DNA from: Bog-756 sp963756515
Lineage (GTDB): Bacteria > Actinomycetota > Acidimicrobiia > Acidimicrobiales > RAAP-2
Length of the DNA: 64,000 bases
Reading direction: 5' to 3'
Assembly (NCBI GenBank): GCA_963756515.1
Contig: CAVWNV010000007.1
Coordinates: 496,001 to 560,000, forward strand
Part shown: piece by piece, positions 25,203-33,756 of the stretch
How the letters are laid out: every line of letters begins with the position of its first letter
Position numbering within the stretch: position 1 is the first letter of the stretch
The notes under the pieces: model-generated
Database searches by the model: none
Seen by the model: only the letters and a program-made list of their open reading frames with translations
Told to the model about the DNA's origin: nothing
Position numbers and translations under genes: made by a program

Positions 25203-27109
25203 TGTCGGAGCCGGACGGTGTGGACGGCGTGGACGGCGTGGACGGCGTGGACGGTGTGGACGGTGACCAGGACGGCGCGGTCGCCCCGCTGGGTCGGACC
25301 CTCGGGTTGGCCCGCCCCGCCGCCGGTCGCCTGGTGCTCACCGTCCTGCTGGGCGCCGGCGCCATCGCCGCTGACATCGGCCTCATCGGCACGGCCGCGT
25401 GGCTGATCTCGAGGGCGGCCCAGCACCCCAACGAGTCCCAGTTGGCCGTGGCCATCGTCGGGGTCCAGTTCTTCGGACTCTCCCGGGGGTTCTTCCGGTA
25501 CGAGGAGCGTCTCGTCGGCCATGACGCCGCCTTCCGCCTGCTCGCCGACCTCCGGGGGACGGTGTACCGGCGGCTCGAGCGCCTGGCGCCCACCGGCCTC
25601 CCCCTGTTCCGTCGGGGCGACCTCCTGGCCCGGGTGGTGCAGGACGTGGACTCGCTGCAGGATCTGATGATCAGGGTCGTCCCGCCGTTCGGGACCGCCG
25701 TGGTGGTGGGCGTACTGACGGTGATCCTGATGTGGTGGATGCTGCCGGCCGCGGCGCTGGTGCTGGGCGTCGCCCTCCTGGTGTCGGCCACGGCCGTCCC
25801 CTGGCTCACCGGCGTCCTGGCCCGTCGCCGGGAGTCCCGGTTCGCCCGCGTCCGGGGTGAGCTCGGGGCGGCCATGGTGGACCTCACCGAGGGAGCACCC
25901 GAGCTGGTGGTGTTCGGCGCCACCGACGCCCAGGTGCGGGCGGTGGAGGGCGAGGACGCCGAGCTGGCGGCCATCGGGTCATCGTCGGCTGCGACCACCG
26001 GCATCGGGCTGGCCCTCACCACCGCCCTCACCGGACTGGCGTGCTGGGGATGCCTGATGGTCGGGATCCCGGCCGTGGGATCGGGTCGGCTGGACGGGAC
26101 CGAGTTGGCCGTCATCACCCTGATCCCGCTGGCCGCCTTCGAGCTGGTGGTCGGGCTGCCGGTGGCGACCCAGGCGTTGCACCGGGTCCGCGGGGCGGCA
26201 GCCCGGGTGTTCGCCGTGACCGGGGCCCCGGTACCGGTGGCCGAGCCGGAGCGACCGGCGGCACTGCCCGCCGGCCCGTACGACCTCGAGTTGCGTTCGG
26301 TCTGGGCCGGCTACCCGGGAGCCGCGTCGCCGGTGCTCCGGGGCGTGGACCTCTCCCTTCCCGCCGGGCGGCGTGTGGCCATCGTGGGGCCGAGCGGGTC
26401 GGGGAAGTCGACGTTGGCGGCGGTACTGCTCCGGTTCCTTCCCCACGCGTCCGGCTCGGTGTCGCTGAACGGCGTGCCGTTCGAGCACCTCGCCGGCGAC
26501 GATCTCCGAACCGTGGTGGGCCTGGTCGACCAGGATGCCTTCCTCTTCGACACCACCCTGGCCGAGAACCTCCGGGTGGGCGGCAGGAATGCCACCGACA
26601 CCGAGCTCACCGACGTACTGGCCCGGGTGGGGTTGGCCGGATGGCTGGCCGAGCTCCCCCGGGGCCTGGACACCGAGGTCGGTGCCCGGGGTGCCCACCT
26701 GTCCGGAGGCCAGCGGCAGCGGGTGGCGGTGGCCCGGGCCCTGCTGGCCGACGTCCCGGTGCTGGTGCTCGACGAACCGGCCGAGCACCTCGAGCCCGTG
26801 GCCGCCGACGCCCTGGTGGCGGACGTCCTGACCGTGACCGACGGGCGCTCCCTGGTACTCATCACCCACCGCCTGATCGGCCTGGAGTCCGTGGACGAGA
26901 TCCTCGTCATGGACCACGGCCGGGTGGTCGAACGGGGAACCCACGACGCGCTGCTCGGCCGCGACTCGCGGTACTCGCGCCTGTGGTGGGACGAGATGAG
27001 GACGGACCGCTTCGCCACCCCCACGGAGATCTCACTGCACCACCCACGGCCTCAACCGCTGGACGCCACCTCCCGTGGTGTCCCGAACGACGGGAGCATC
27101 CCACCATGA
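25202..27109 (+). CDS. cydC: CydC subunit of the CydDC thiol exporter
   Basis: A 635-residue ABC half-transporter partner of CydD. The membrane domain spans about residues 40-330. The ATPase domain carries GPSGSGKSTL near 396, LSGGQRQRVAVARALL near 502 and VLVLDEPAEHL near 521. The N-terminus contains an unusual run of five Val-Asp-Gly units encoded by a 9-bp tandem repeat, absent from well-known CydC proteins. The C-terminal 40 residues beyond the NBD are extra. The ATG overlaps the cydD stop by 1 bp, and the last 4 bp (ATGA) overlap the cydA start. The gene order cydD-cydC-cydA-cydB differs from the cydABDC order seen in some actinobacteria. Confidence 0.92.
   Translation: MSEPDGVDGVDGVDGVDGVDGDQDGAVAPLGRTLGLARPAAGRLVLTVLLGAGAIAADIGLIGTAAWLISRAAQHPNESQLAVAIVGVQFFGLSRGFFRYEERLVGHDAAFRLLADLRGTVYRRLERLAPTGLPLFRRGDLLARVVQDVDSLQDLMIRVVPPFGTAVVVGVLTVILMWWMLPAAALVLGVALLVSATAVPWLTGVLARRRESRFARVRGELGAAMVDLTEGAPELVVFGATDAQVRAVEGEDAELAAIGSSSAATTGIGLALTTALTGLACWGCLMVGIPAVGSGRLDGTELAVITLIPLAAFELVVGLPVATQALHRVRGAAARVFAVTGAPVPVAEPERPAALPAGPYDLELRSVWAGYPGAASPVLRGVDLSLPAGRRVAIVGPSGSGKSTLAAVLLRFLPHASGSVSLNGVPFEHLAGDDLRTVVGLVDQDAFLFDTTLAENLRVGGRNATDTELTDVLARVGLAGWLAELPRGLDTEVGARGAHLSGGQRQRVAVARALLADVPVLVLDEPAEHLEPVAADALVADVLTVTDGRSLVLITHRLIGLESVDEILVMDHGRVVERGTHDALLGRDSRYSRLWWDEMRTDRFATPTEISLHHPRPQPLDATSRGVPNDGSIPP
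25214..25264 (+). repeat. 9-bp tandem repeat coding for (Val-Asp-Gly)n
   Basis: GACGGYGTG occurs five to six times in tandem at the start of cydC. The unit is a multiple of three, so copy-number change alters length but not frame. Confidence 0.8.
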
Positions 27110-28542
27110 CCAACGAACTGGCCCGCTGGCAGTTCGCCACCACCAGCATCTACCACTTCCTGTTCGTGCCGGTCACGATCGGTCTGGCCTTCCTGGTGGC
27201 GTTGCTGCAGACGAGTTGGTACCGCAACGACAACCCGACGTTCAAGCGGCTGACCAAGTTCTTCGGGACCCTCCTCCTGATCAATGTGGCGGTGGGAGTG
27301 GTGACCGGGTTGGTCCAGGAGTTCGAGTTCGGCATGAACTGGTCGAACTACTCGCGGTTCGTCGGCAACATCTTCGGCGGCCCCCTGGCCATGGAGGGCC
27401 TGGTCGCCTTCTTCCTCGAGTCCACCTTCCTGGGGGTGTGGATCTTCGGGTGGGACCGCCTGTCCAAGCGCCTGCACCTGGCCTGCATCTGGCTGGTGGC
27501 GGGGGCGACCATGGTGTCCGCCCTGTTCATCATGGCCGCCAACTCGTGGATGCAGCACCCGGTGGGCTACGTCATGAACGCCCAGCACCAGCCGCAGCTC
27601 AACGATGTCTGGGCCCTGTTCACCAACCCGGTGTTCCTGTGGGGCTACCCGCACGTCGTCCTGGCCTCCCTCGTCACCGGAGCGCTGGTCATGCTGGCCA
27701 TCTCGGCCTGGCACCTCCGGAGGAAGAGCTCGGTCGAAGCCTTCCGCCGCACCGCTGTGATCGCCCTGGCCGTCCTGACCCCGGCCGTGTTCGTGAACAT
27801 GTTCATCGGGAGCGAGCTGGGCGTGGTCGAGGGCAAGTACCAGCCCATGAAGATCGCCGCGGCCGAGGCCCTGTGGACCACCTGTCCGTCCCACTGCTCG
27901 TTCTCCCTCCTCCAGGTGGGCGGAGGCAACAACGACGAGACCCCCACCCAGATCTGGGAGATCCCCGACCTGTTGTCCATCCTGGCCACCAACCATGTGG
28001 ACGGTGAGGTCCAGGGCATGAACAACCTGCAGGCCCAGTACGTGAAGGAGTACGGACCCGGCAACTACGTCCCCAACGTCTTCATCCAGTACTGGGGCAT
28101 GCGGGTCATGGCCTACCTGGCCGCCCTCATTGCGCTGTTCGCGCTGTGGGGCCTCTGGCTCGTCCGTCGCAAGACGCTGGACAAGGCCAAGTGGTTCCTG
28201 TTGATCGCCCCCTGGTTCGTCATCACCCCGTTCCTCATGAACACGGCCGGGTGGCTGCTGACCGAGAGTGGCCGGCAGCCCTGGATCGTCCAGGGGCTCA
28301 TGAAGACGTCCCAGGCCTCCTCGCCCTCGGTGACCGCCACCGACGTCTGGATCAGCCTGACCGTATTCGTCCTGCTGTACGCGGCGCTGGGGGTGGCCGA
28401 CGCCTACCTGATGATCCACTACGGCCGACGACAACTGGAGCCCGACGACGGGCCGGGTGACGGCGACGGCGAAGAACACCGGGATCAGGACGGCTCATCC
28501 GACGATGCCGAGGCCCCCCGTGCCCCGGCCCTCATCTACTAG
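27106..28542 (+). CDS. cydA: Cytochrome bd quinol oxidase subunit I
   Basis: A 478-residue polytopic membrane protein that oxidises quinol and holds hemes b558, b595 and d. H17 in TTSIYHFLFVPVTIG is the expected heme ligand, MEGLVAFFLESTFLG near 95 carries the conserved Glu, and GYPHVVLASLVTGA near 185 holds the second His. The periplasmic Q-loop (about 262-305) is short, with GEVQGMNNLQ, as in the S-type group. The C-terminal 35 residues are a highly acidic cytoplasmic tail (DDGPGDGDGEEH). The ATG overlaps cydC by 4 bp. Cytochrome bd has very high O2 affinity, so this gene points to low-oxygen, nitrosative or sulfide stress growth. Confidence 0.95.
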   Translation: MTNELARWQFATTSIYHFLFVPVTIGLAFLVALLQTSWYRNDNPTFKRLTKFFGTLLLINVAVGVVTGLVQEFEFGMNWSNYSRFVGNIFGGPLAMEGLVAFFLESTFLGVWIFGWDRLSKRLHLACIWLVAGATMVSALFIMAANSWMQHPVGYVMNAQHQPQLNDVWALFTNPVFLWGYPHVVLASLVTGALVMLAISAWHLRRKSSVEAFRRTAVIALAVLTPAVFVNMFIGSELGVVEGKYQPMKIAAAEALWTTCPSHCSFSLLQVGGGNNDETPTQIWEIPDLLSILATNHVDGEVQGMNNLQAQYVKEYGPGNYVPNVFIQYWGMRVMAYLAALIALFALWGLWLVRRKTLDKAKWFLLIAPWFVITPFLMNTAGWLLTESGRQPWIVQGLMKTSQASSPSVTATDVWISLTVFVLLYAALGVADAYLMIHYGRRQLEPDDGPGDGDGEEHRDQDGSSDDAEAPRAPALIY

Positions 28543-28550
28543 GAGGCGGC

Positions 28551-29642
28551 GTGCATCTCAACAACATCTGGTTCGTGATCATCGCCATCTTCTGGGTGGG
28601 CTTCTTCGTCCTGGAGGGATTCGATTTCGGGGTGGGCATGCTGCACTCGTTCGTGGGGTCCGACGAGGCCGAGCGCCGCGTCGCCGTCAACTCCATCGGG
28701 CCCATCTGGGACGGCAACGAGGTATGGCTCATCGTGGGCGGGGCCGCCATCTTCGCGGCCTTCCCCTCGTGGTACGCCACCATGTTCTCCACCTTCTACC
28801 TGGCCCTGGTGGTGGTACTGGTGGCGCTGATCGTCCGCGGCGTGTCCTTCGAGTTCAACCGGAAGGTCGACAACCCTCGATGGAGGTCGACATGGCGCTG
28901 GTCGCTCACGCTCGGGAGCCTGTTGGTCCCGCTGTTGCTCGGCACTGCCCTCGGGGACCTGCTGCACGGGTTGCCCATCGACTCGGCCCACAACTACACC
29001 GGCACGTTCTTCGGGCTTCTGGTCCCGTTCGGCCTGTACACGGGGGTGACCCTGACGGTGCTGTGCCTGTTCCTCGGCGCCGCCTACCTCTCGCTCAAGA
29101 CCGAGGGTGCGCTGCACGAACGGGTGGCCACGCTGTCCGGGCGGCTGGGCTGGCTGGCCACCGTGATCACCTTCGGCTGGTTGACGTGGCTGCACGTCGG
29201 TCTCGGTGTGGGGTTCGTCCCCCAGCCCATCCAGGCGCTGGCCCTGGCCGCGGTGGTGGCGGCGGCCTGGCTGGCCGACTCGGGATCGGAGGGCTGGGCC
29301 TTCATCTCAGCCGTAGTGGGCATGGGCAGCGTGGTGGCCTCGATCTTCTTCGAGCTGTTCCCACGGGTCATGGTCTCGTCCACCAACACGGCCTACAACC
29401 TCACCGTCAGCAACTCGGCCAGTCCCTCGTACACCCTGAGGGTGATGACGGTCATCGCCGTGATCTTCTTCCCGGTGGTGCTGGCGTACCAGGGCTGGAG
29501 CCTCTACGTGTTCAGGAAGCGCCTCACCACTCCGCCCCCCGAGGCCATCGGCGACGGGGGTGGCGACGGGGACGGGGCCCCGGCGGCCGCCGCCGTGACT
29601 GACGAGGTCCCGAACCTCGGAGGTGCCACCACCGGCGGTTGA
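28551..29642 (+). CDS. cydB: Cytochrome bd quinol oxidase subunit II
   Basis: A 363-residue membrane protein with about eight or nine helices. The N-terminal FFVLEGFDFGVGML and GPIWDGNEVWLIVGG near residue 43 are diagnostic CydB segments. It pairs with CydA to form the bd oxidase. The GTG start has an AGGAGG ribosome site 6 nt upstream and follows cydA by 8 bp. The last 30 residues are Gly/Asp/Ala-rich. The stop codon TGA falls inside the first unit of the tandem 20-bp repeat that follows. Confidence 0.95.
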   Translation: MHLNNIWFVIIAIFWVGFFVLEGFDFGVGMLHSFVGSDEAERRVAVNSIGPIWDGNEVWLIVGGAAIFAAFPSWYATMFSTFYLALVVVLVALIVRGVSFEFNRKVDNPRWRSTWRWSLTLGSLLVPLLLGTALGDLLHGLPIDSAHNYTGTFFGLLVPFGLYTGVTLTVLCLFLGAAYLSLKTEGALHERVATLSGRLGWLATVITFGWLTWLHVGLGVGFVPQPIQALALAAVVAAAWLADSGSEGWAFISAVVGMGSVVASIFFELFPRVMVSSTNTAYNLTVSNSASPSYTLRVMTVIAVIFFPVVLAYQGWSLYVFRKRLTTPPPEAIGDGGGDGDGAPAAAAVTDEVPNLGGATTGG

Positions 29643-29740
29643 CCCAGGGGTCCGGCGGTTGACCCAGGGGTCCGGCGGTTGACCCACGGGTCCGGCGGTT
29701 GACCCACGGGTCCGGCGGTTGACCCACGGGTCCGGCGGTA
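29641..29740 (+). repeat. Five tandem 20-bp palindromic repeats between cydB and FGE
   Basis: Five head-to-tail units of GACCCACGGGTCCGGCGGTT, the first two reading GACCCAGGGG. Each unit contains the GACCC/GGGTC inverted repeat and, across the junction, a TTGACC -35-like hexamer. The period of 20 bp is close to two DNA turns, so the copies face the same side of the helix. The last unit ends in TACTGT, a possible -10 box 7 nt before the FGE start. Confidence 0.9.
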
Positions 29741-29751
29741 CTGTCGCGGCC

Positions 29752-30687
29752 ATGTCCGACCGGTGCTGTGCCCCCGACCGCCCGGAGCCCGGCGATGTCG
29801 GCCGCTCGGAGCGACGCGTGCCGACGGGCGGACATCCACCGGCGACGTTGGTCACGGTGGCCTCCGGTCGCCATCGCATGGGGGACGAGTCGGGATGGTC
29901 GTATCCCGGTGACGGTGAGGGTCCGGTCCACGATGTCGAGCTGGAGTCGTTCCGGATCGACTGTTTGGCCGTCACCAACCGGGAGTTCGCCTCCTTCGTC
30001 GGGGCCACCGGGTGGCAGACCGACGCCGAGCGCTTCGGCTGGTCGTTCGTCTTCGGCGGCCTGCTCCCCGACGAGTTCCCGCCCACCCGGGGCGTGGAGG
30101 GCGCCCCCTGGTGGCGCCAGGTCATGGACGCGGACTGGCGTCATCCCGAAGGGCCCCAGTCGGACATCACCGGTCGACACGACCACCCCGTGGTCCACGT
30201 GTCCTGGGACGACGCCCAGGCCTACTGCGCCTGGTCGGGGACCCGGCTGCCCACCGAGGCCGAATGGGAGGTGGCGGCCCGGGGAGGCCTCGCCGACCAA
30301 CCCTTCCCGTGGGGGGACGAGCTCGAGCCCGGAGGCATCCACCGGATGAACGTCTTCCAGGGGGAGTTCCCCGGCGGCGACACCGGCGCCGACGGGTACC
30401 GCGGCACGGCCCCGGTCGATGCCTTCGAGCCCAACGGCTACGGGCTCCACAACATGACGGGCAATGTCTGGGAGTGGTGCGCGGACTGGCTCGACGTGGA
30501 CTACTACGCCTCCTCGCCGGTGTCAGCCCCCACCGGGCCCCCCCACGGCTCGCTCCGGGTCCAGCGGGGCGGGTCCTACCTGTGCCACGCCTCGTACTGT
30601 CGCCGCTACCGGGTGTCGGCCCGGTTCGGCAGCTCGTCCGACAGCTCGACCGGCAACGTAGGATTCCGCGTGGCTGCCGGCTCCTGA
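29752..30687 (+). CDS. Formylglycine-generating enzyme (sulfatase activator)
   Basis: A 311-residue SUMF1/EgtB-fold protein. The C-terminal RGGSYLCHASYCRRYRV carries the catalytic cysteines C278 and C283, spaced five apart as in known FGEs. WEVAARGG, GNVWEWCADW near 240 and FSF..GLLPDEFP-type segments near 75 are also typical. It is a copper-dependent oxidase that converts the Cys of C-x-P-x-R in sulfatases to formylglycine. Its partner here is probably the arylsulfatase at 7113 (C-A-P-S-R). The ATG at 29752 has a TACTGT -10-like box 7 nt upstream and no Shine-Dalgarno sequence, which suggests a leaderless transcript starting at the tandem repeats. Confidence 0.92.
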   Translation: MSDRCCAPDRPEPGDVGRSERRVPTGGHPPATLVTVASGRHRMGDESGWSYPGDGEGPVHDVELESFRIDCLAVTNREFASFVGATGWQTDAERFGWSFVFGGLLPDEFPPTRGVEGAPWWRQVMDADWRHPEGPQSDITGRHDHPVVHVSWDDAQAYCAWSGTRLPTEAEWEVAARGGLADQPFPWGDELEPGGIHRMNVFQGEFPGGDTGADGYRGTAPVDAFEPNGYGLHNMTGNVWEWCADWLDVDYYASSPVSAPTGPPHGSLRVQRGGSYLCHASYCRRYRVSARFGSSSDSSTGNVGFRVAAGS

Positions 30688-30748
30688 GCCGCTTCCCCGG
30701 CCCGGTTCGGTCGGCTGTCGGCCGCCGACACGACCGGCATGCAGGGAT

Positions 30749-30768
30749 ATCGCCCGATGAGGGTGATG
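30749..30768. promoter_or_regulatory. Recurrent operator-like motif, copy F (inverted)
   Basis: On the minus strand it reads ATCACCC-N4-CGGGCGA, close to copy C. It sits 33-52 bp upstream of the DUF2252 start codon. Confidence 0.4.
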
Positions 30769-30800
30769 GCTCCGGCCGGCCCAGATGGAAAGGTGGTCCC

Positions 30801-32292
30801 ATGGCCAACCATCAGTCGACGTCGACAGCGGGCCCGGAGGTCGAGGCCCCGCCGCTCGAGCATCTGACGGCGGAGGAACGGGCCGCCCTGGGCAAGGCGG
30901 CCCGCGCCGACGTGCCCCGCTCGACGCAGGGGGCCTGGGAGGCACTCTCGTCCCGACCCGACCCGGTGACCCTCCTCGAGAGCCAGGCCGTCACCCGGGT
31001 GCAGGAGCTCGTGCCCATCCGGTACGGCCGCATGCTGGTGTCCCCCTTCACCTTCTACCGGGGCGCGGCCCTCATCATGGCTTCGGACCTGGCCACCACA
31101 CCCCGGTCCGGACTGAACGTCCAGGCCTGCGGAGACGCCCACCTGAGCAACTTCGGCGTCTTCGCCTCGGCCGAGCGCAACCTGGTCTTCGACCTCAACG
31201 ATTTCGACGAGACGCTGCGGGGCCCGTGGGAGTGGGACGTCAAGCGGTTGACCACCAGCCTGGCCATCGCCGGACGGGACAGGGGGTTCTCGGACAAGGA
31301 GCGGGCCGAGGTGGTCCTGGAGTGCGCGGCGGCGTACCGGACCGAGATGGCCACGCTGGCCGCGATGCGTGACCTCGATGTCTGGTACGCCCACATGGAC
31401 ATCGAGAAGGTGCTGGGGGAGATCGGCGACGAACTCGGACTGGGTAAGCAGAGGAGCGCCGAAAAAGGTGCCGACAAGGGAATGGCCAAGATCAAGTCCC
31501 GGGCGGACAAGGCGTTGGCCAAGGCCAGGACCCGCGACAGCATGCAGGCGTTGGAGAAGCTGACCCAGGTGGTGGACGGCGAGACCCGCTTCGTCAGCGA
31601 CCCGCCGCTGCTGGTGCCCATCGAGGAGTTGGACACCGGGTTGGGGAGCACCCAGATCACCGACATGTTCCACGACCTGTTCCGCCGTTACCGGTCGACG
31701 CTACAGAGCGACCGCCAGCACCTGCTCGAGCAGTTCCGGTTCGTCGTCCATCGCCCGCAAGGTGGTCGGCGTGGGCAGCGTGGGCACCCGGGCCTGGGTC
31801 ATCCTGCTGGTGGGCAGCGACGGAACCGACCCCCTGCTCCTGCAGGCCAAGGAAGCCCAAGAGTCGGTGCTGGCCCAGTTCGTGGGCAAGAGCCACTACG
31901 CCAATCAGGGGGAGCGGGTGGTGGCCGGCCAGCACCTCATGCAGGCCTCCAGCGACATCTTTCTGGGCTGGGACCGGGTCGACGGCCTCGACGGCGTGCA
32001 GCGGGACTTCTACCTCCGACAGCTCCGGGACTGGAAGGGCTCGGCCGACACCGACCAGATGGTGCCCCGGGGCATGGCCGTCTACGGCCGGCTGTGCGGT
32101 TGGACCCTGGCCCGGGCCCACGCGCGGTCCGGTGACCGGATCGCCATTGCCGCCTACCTGGGTTCGGGGAAGACCTTCGACAACGCCATGGTCACCTTTG
32201 CCGAAACGTACGCCGACCAGAACGAACGCGACTACGCCGCCCTGAAACAGGCGGCCGCGGACGGGCGGATCACGGTGGAGTCGGGTCTGTGA
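30801..32292 (+). CDS. DUF2252 protein (kinase-like fold), one frameshift
   Basis: About 496 residues once a one-base insertion near 31746 is removed. GDAHLSNFGVFASAERNLVFD (first 20 residues of that segment) contains the G-D-x-H-x-x-N and D-x-N-D-F-D motifs (FDLNDFDE) typical of DUF2252, which resembles aminoglycoside-phosphotransferase-type kinases. The substrate is unknown. The middle has an unusual Lys-rich coiled segment (EKGADKGMAKIKSRADKALA). After the break, GVGSVGTRAWVILLVG through the C-terminal YADQNERDY follows the family pattern. The ATG has an AAAGGTGG ribosome site, and operator-like copy F is just upstream. DUF2252 genes recur in actinobacterial stress clusters. Confidence 0.82.
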
Positions 32293-32337
32293 CGGCGGGG
32301 GCGGTCCGCATGGTCTCGTCCCCATACCGGCGCTGAC

Positions 32338-33183
32338 GTGAGCGATCCGACCGCGGCCACCGTGGCCAGCAGCGTCGCCGTCGCCGGCGATGGGGGGGTC
32401 GACACCAAGAGTGCCGAGCTGATCGGCAGCCGCTATCTGATCAAGTTCGAGGAGGACACCCTCCGGCACCGGCCGCTCTGGATCCGCCTGATCATCGAGT
32501 TCGTGGGGACGTTCTTCCTCGTCACCGTGGCCGCCGGCTCCGGCGTCATCAACCACTACGCCGGCGGGGGCCCGATCAGCCGGACGGCGGCGGTGATCGC
32601 CCCCGGGGCGGTGGTCATGGCCATGATCTACGCCCTCGGTCCGCTGTCGGGTCTGCACATCAACCCCGCCGTGACCATGGCCTTCACCGCCCGGGGTGTG
32701 TTCAAGGCGGCCTGGGTACTGCCCTATCTCCTCGTCCAGTTGGCCGGGGCCATCGCCGCCGCCCTCTTCCTCCAGGGGATGTACGGACACGTGGCCTCGG
32801 GTGGCAACTACCCGATCGCCAAGCCCGGCGGTGAGTGGCGGTCGCTGGTCATGGAGATCGTGCTGACCGCCATCCTGGTCACGGTGATCCTCAACACCGC
32901 CACCGGCTACCGCAGCATCGGCCACAACGCCGCCCTGGCCGTCGGCTCCACCGTGGCGCTGCTGGGTCTGTTCGCCAGTCCCATCAGCGGCGCCTCCATG
33001 AACCCGGCCCGCACCCTGGGCCCCGACATCGTCAGCCTCGACTTCACGGGCTGGTGGATCTACATCGTCGGCCCCCTCGTCGGGGCGGCCATCGCCGTGC
33101 TGCTGATCGCCCTGGTGCGCGGCATGCCCGACACGGCCGAACGTGAGGCAGCCGAGGGAGGCGCGCTACCCCTGAGCCGGTAG
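32338..33183 (+). CDS. Aquaporin / MIP-family channel
   Basis: A 281-residue membrane protein with six helices and the two NPA half-helix motifs: HINPAVTMAF near residue 107 and SMNPARTLGP near 220. The second motif's Arg (N-P-A-R) is the selectivity-filter residue. The aromatic/Arg context suggests a water or small-solute channel rather than a glycerol facilitator, but this is uncertain. The N-terminal 50 residues are an extra soluble extension. The GTG start at 32338 follows the DUF2252 gene by 45 bp. Its placement among stress genes suggests osmotic or desiccation roles, or passage of H2O2. Confidence 0.88.
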   Translation: MSDPTAATVASSVAVAGDGGVDTKSAELIGSRYLIKFEEDTLRHRPLWIRLIIEFVGTFFLVTVAAGSGVINHYAGGGPISRTAAVIAPGAVVMAMIYALGPLSGLHINPAVTMAFTARGVFKAAWVLPYLLVQLAGAIAAALFLQGMYGHVASGGNYPIAKPGGEWRSLVMEIVLTAILVTVILNTATGYRSIGHNAALAVGSTVALLGLFASPISGASMNPARTLGPDIVSLDFTGWWIYIVGPLVGAAIAVLLIALVRGMPDTAEREAAEGGALPLSR

Positions 33184-33212
33184 CGGTCCGGCCCGCCCAC
33201 GCCGGCCGGAGC

Positions 33213-33260
33213 CAATCACCCGGTCGGGATGAGGACAACGGCCCCCAGAACCCGTACCCT
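33213..33260 (+). promoter_or_regulatory. Motif copy E fused to a promoter (DUF6325 gene)
   Basis: ATCACCC-N4-GGGATGA (33215-33232) is followed directly by GGACAA (33233-33238), a 16-bp spacer and TACCCT (33255-33260). Motif, hexamer and spacing are the same as at 19328-19375. Confidence 0.6.
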
Positions 33261-33292
33261 GACAAGACCACTGAAGCGAGGAGCTGCTGCCC

Positions 33293-33715
33293 ATGGCACT
33301 AGGACCAGTCGAATACATCATCGTAGGATTCCCCGGCAACAAGTTCAACGGCGAGATCGCCCCGGAGCTGATCGCGTTGGTCGAGTCCGGAACGGTGCGG
33401 ATCCTCGACCTCATCTTCATCGGCAAGGACGCCGACGGCTCCGTCCTCAGCTTCGAGATCGACGAGCTCGACCAGCTGGCCGGTTTCAGTGGGCTGGACG
33501 GCGAGGTCGGAGGTCTCATCAGCCCCGAGGACATCGAGTTCGCGGCCGGCCAGCTGGAGCCCAATTCGTCGGCGGCGCTGCTGATCTGGGAGGACCTATG
33601 GGCCGCTCCGTTCGCGGCGGCGGTGCGGAACTCCGGTGGGGTGCTGCTCGACGGAGCCCGTATTCCCCATGAGCTGATCGAGCCGGCCCTGGCCGCGCTG
33701 CCTCCGGCCGTCTGA
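33293..33715 (+). CDS. DUF6325 family protein
   Basis: A 140-residue soluble protein of unknown function. GPVEYIIVGFPGNKFNGEI, VRILDLIFIGKDADGSV and LLIWEDLWAAPFAAAVRNSGG are the recognisable conserved stretches of a family common in actinobacteria, often next to SHOCT proteins. The predicted fold is alternating alpha/beta, resembling general-stress DUF1269-type proteins. The ATG has a GAGGAGCTG ribosome site. Its promoter contains operator-like copy E. A SHOCT gene follows by 41 bp, forming the usual pair. Confidence 0.78.
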   Translation: MALGPVEYIIVGFPGNKFNGEIAPELIALVESGTVRILDLIFIGKDADGSVLSFEIDELDQLAGFSGLDGEVGGLISPEDIEFAAGQLEPNSSAALLIWEDLWAAPFAAAVRNSGGVLLDGARIPHELIEPALAALPPAV

Positions 33716-33756
33716 GCCCCAGAAATTCCGAGTCCGAGAGAACAGGAGACAGACCG

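Noticed and set aside
29641..29740. CRISPR-like array
   Set aside because: The 20-bp units are contiguous with no spacers and there are no cas genes.
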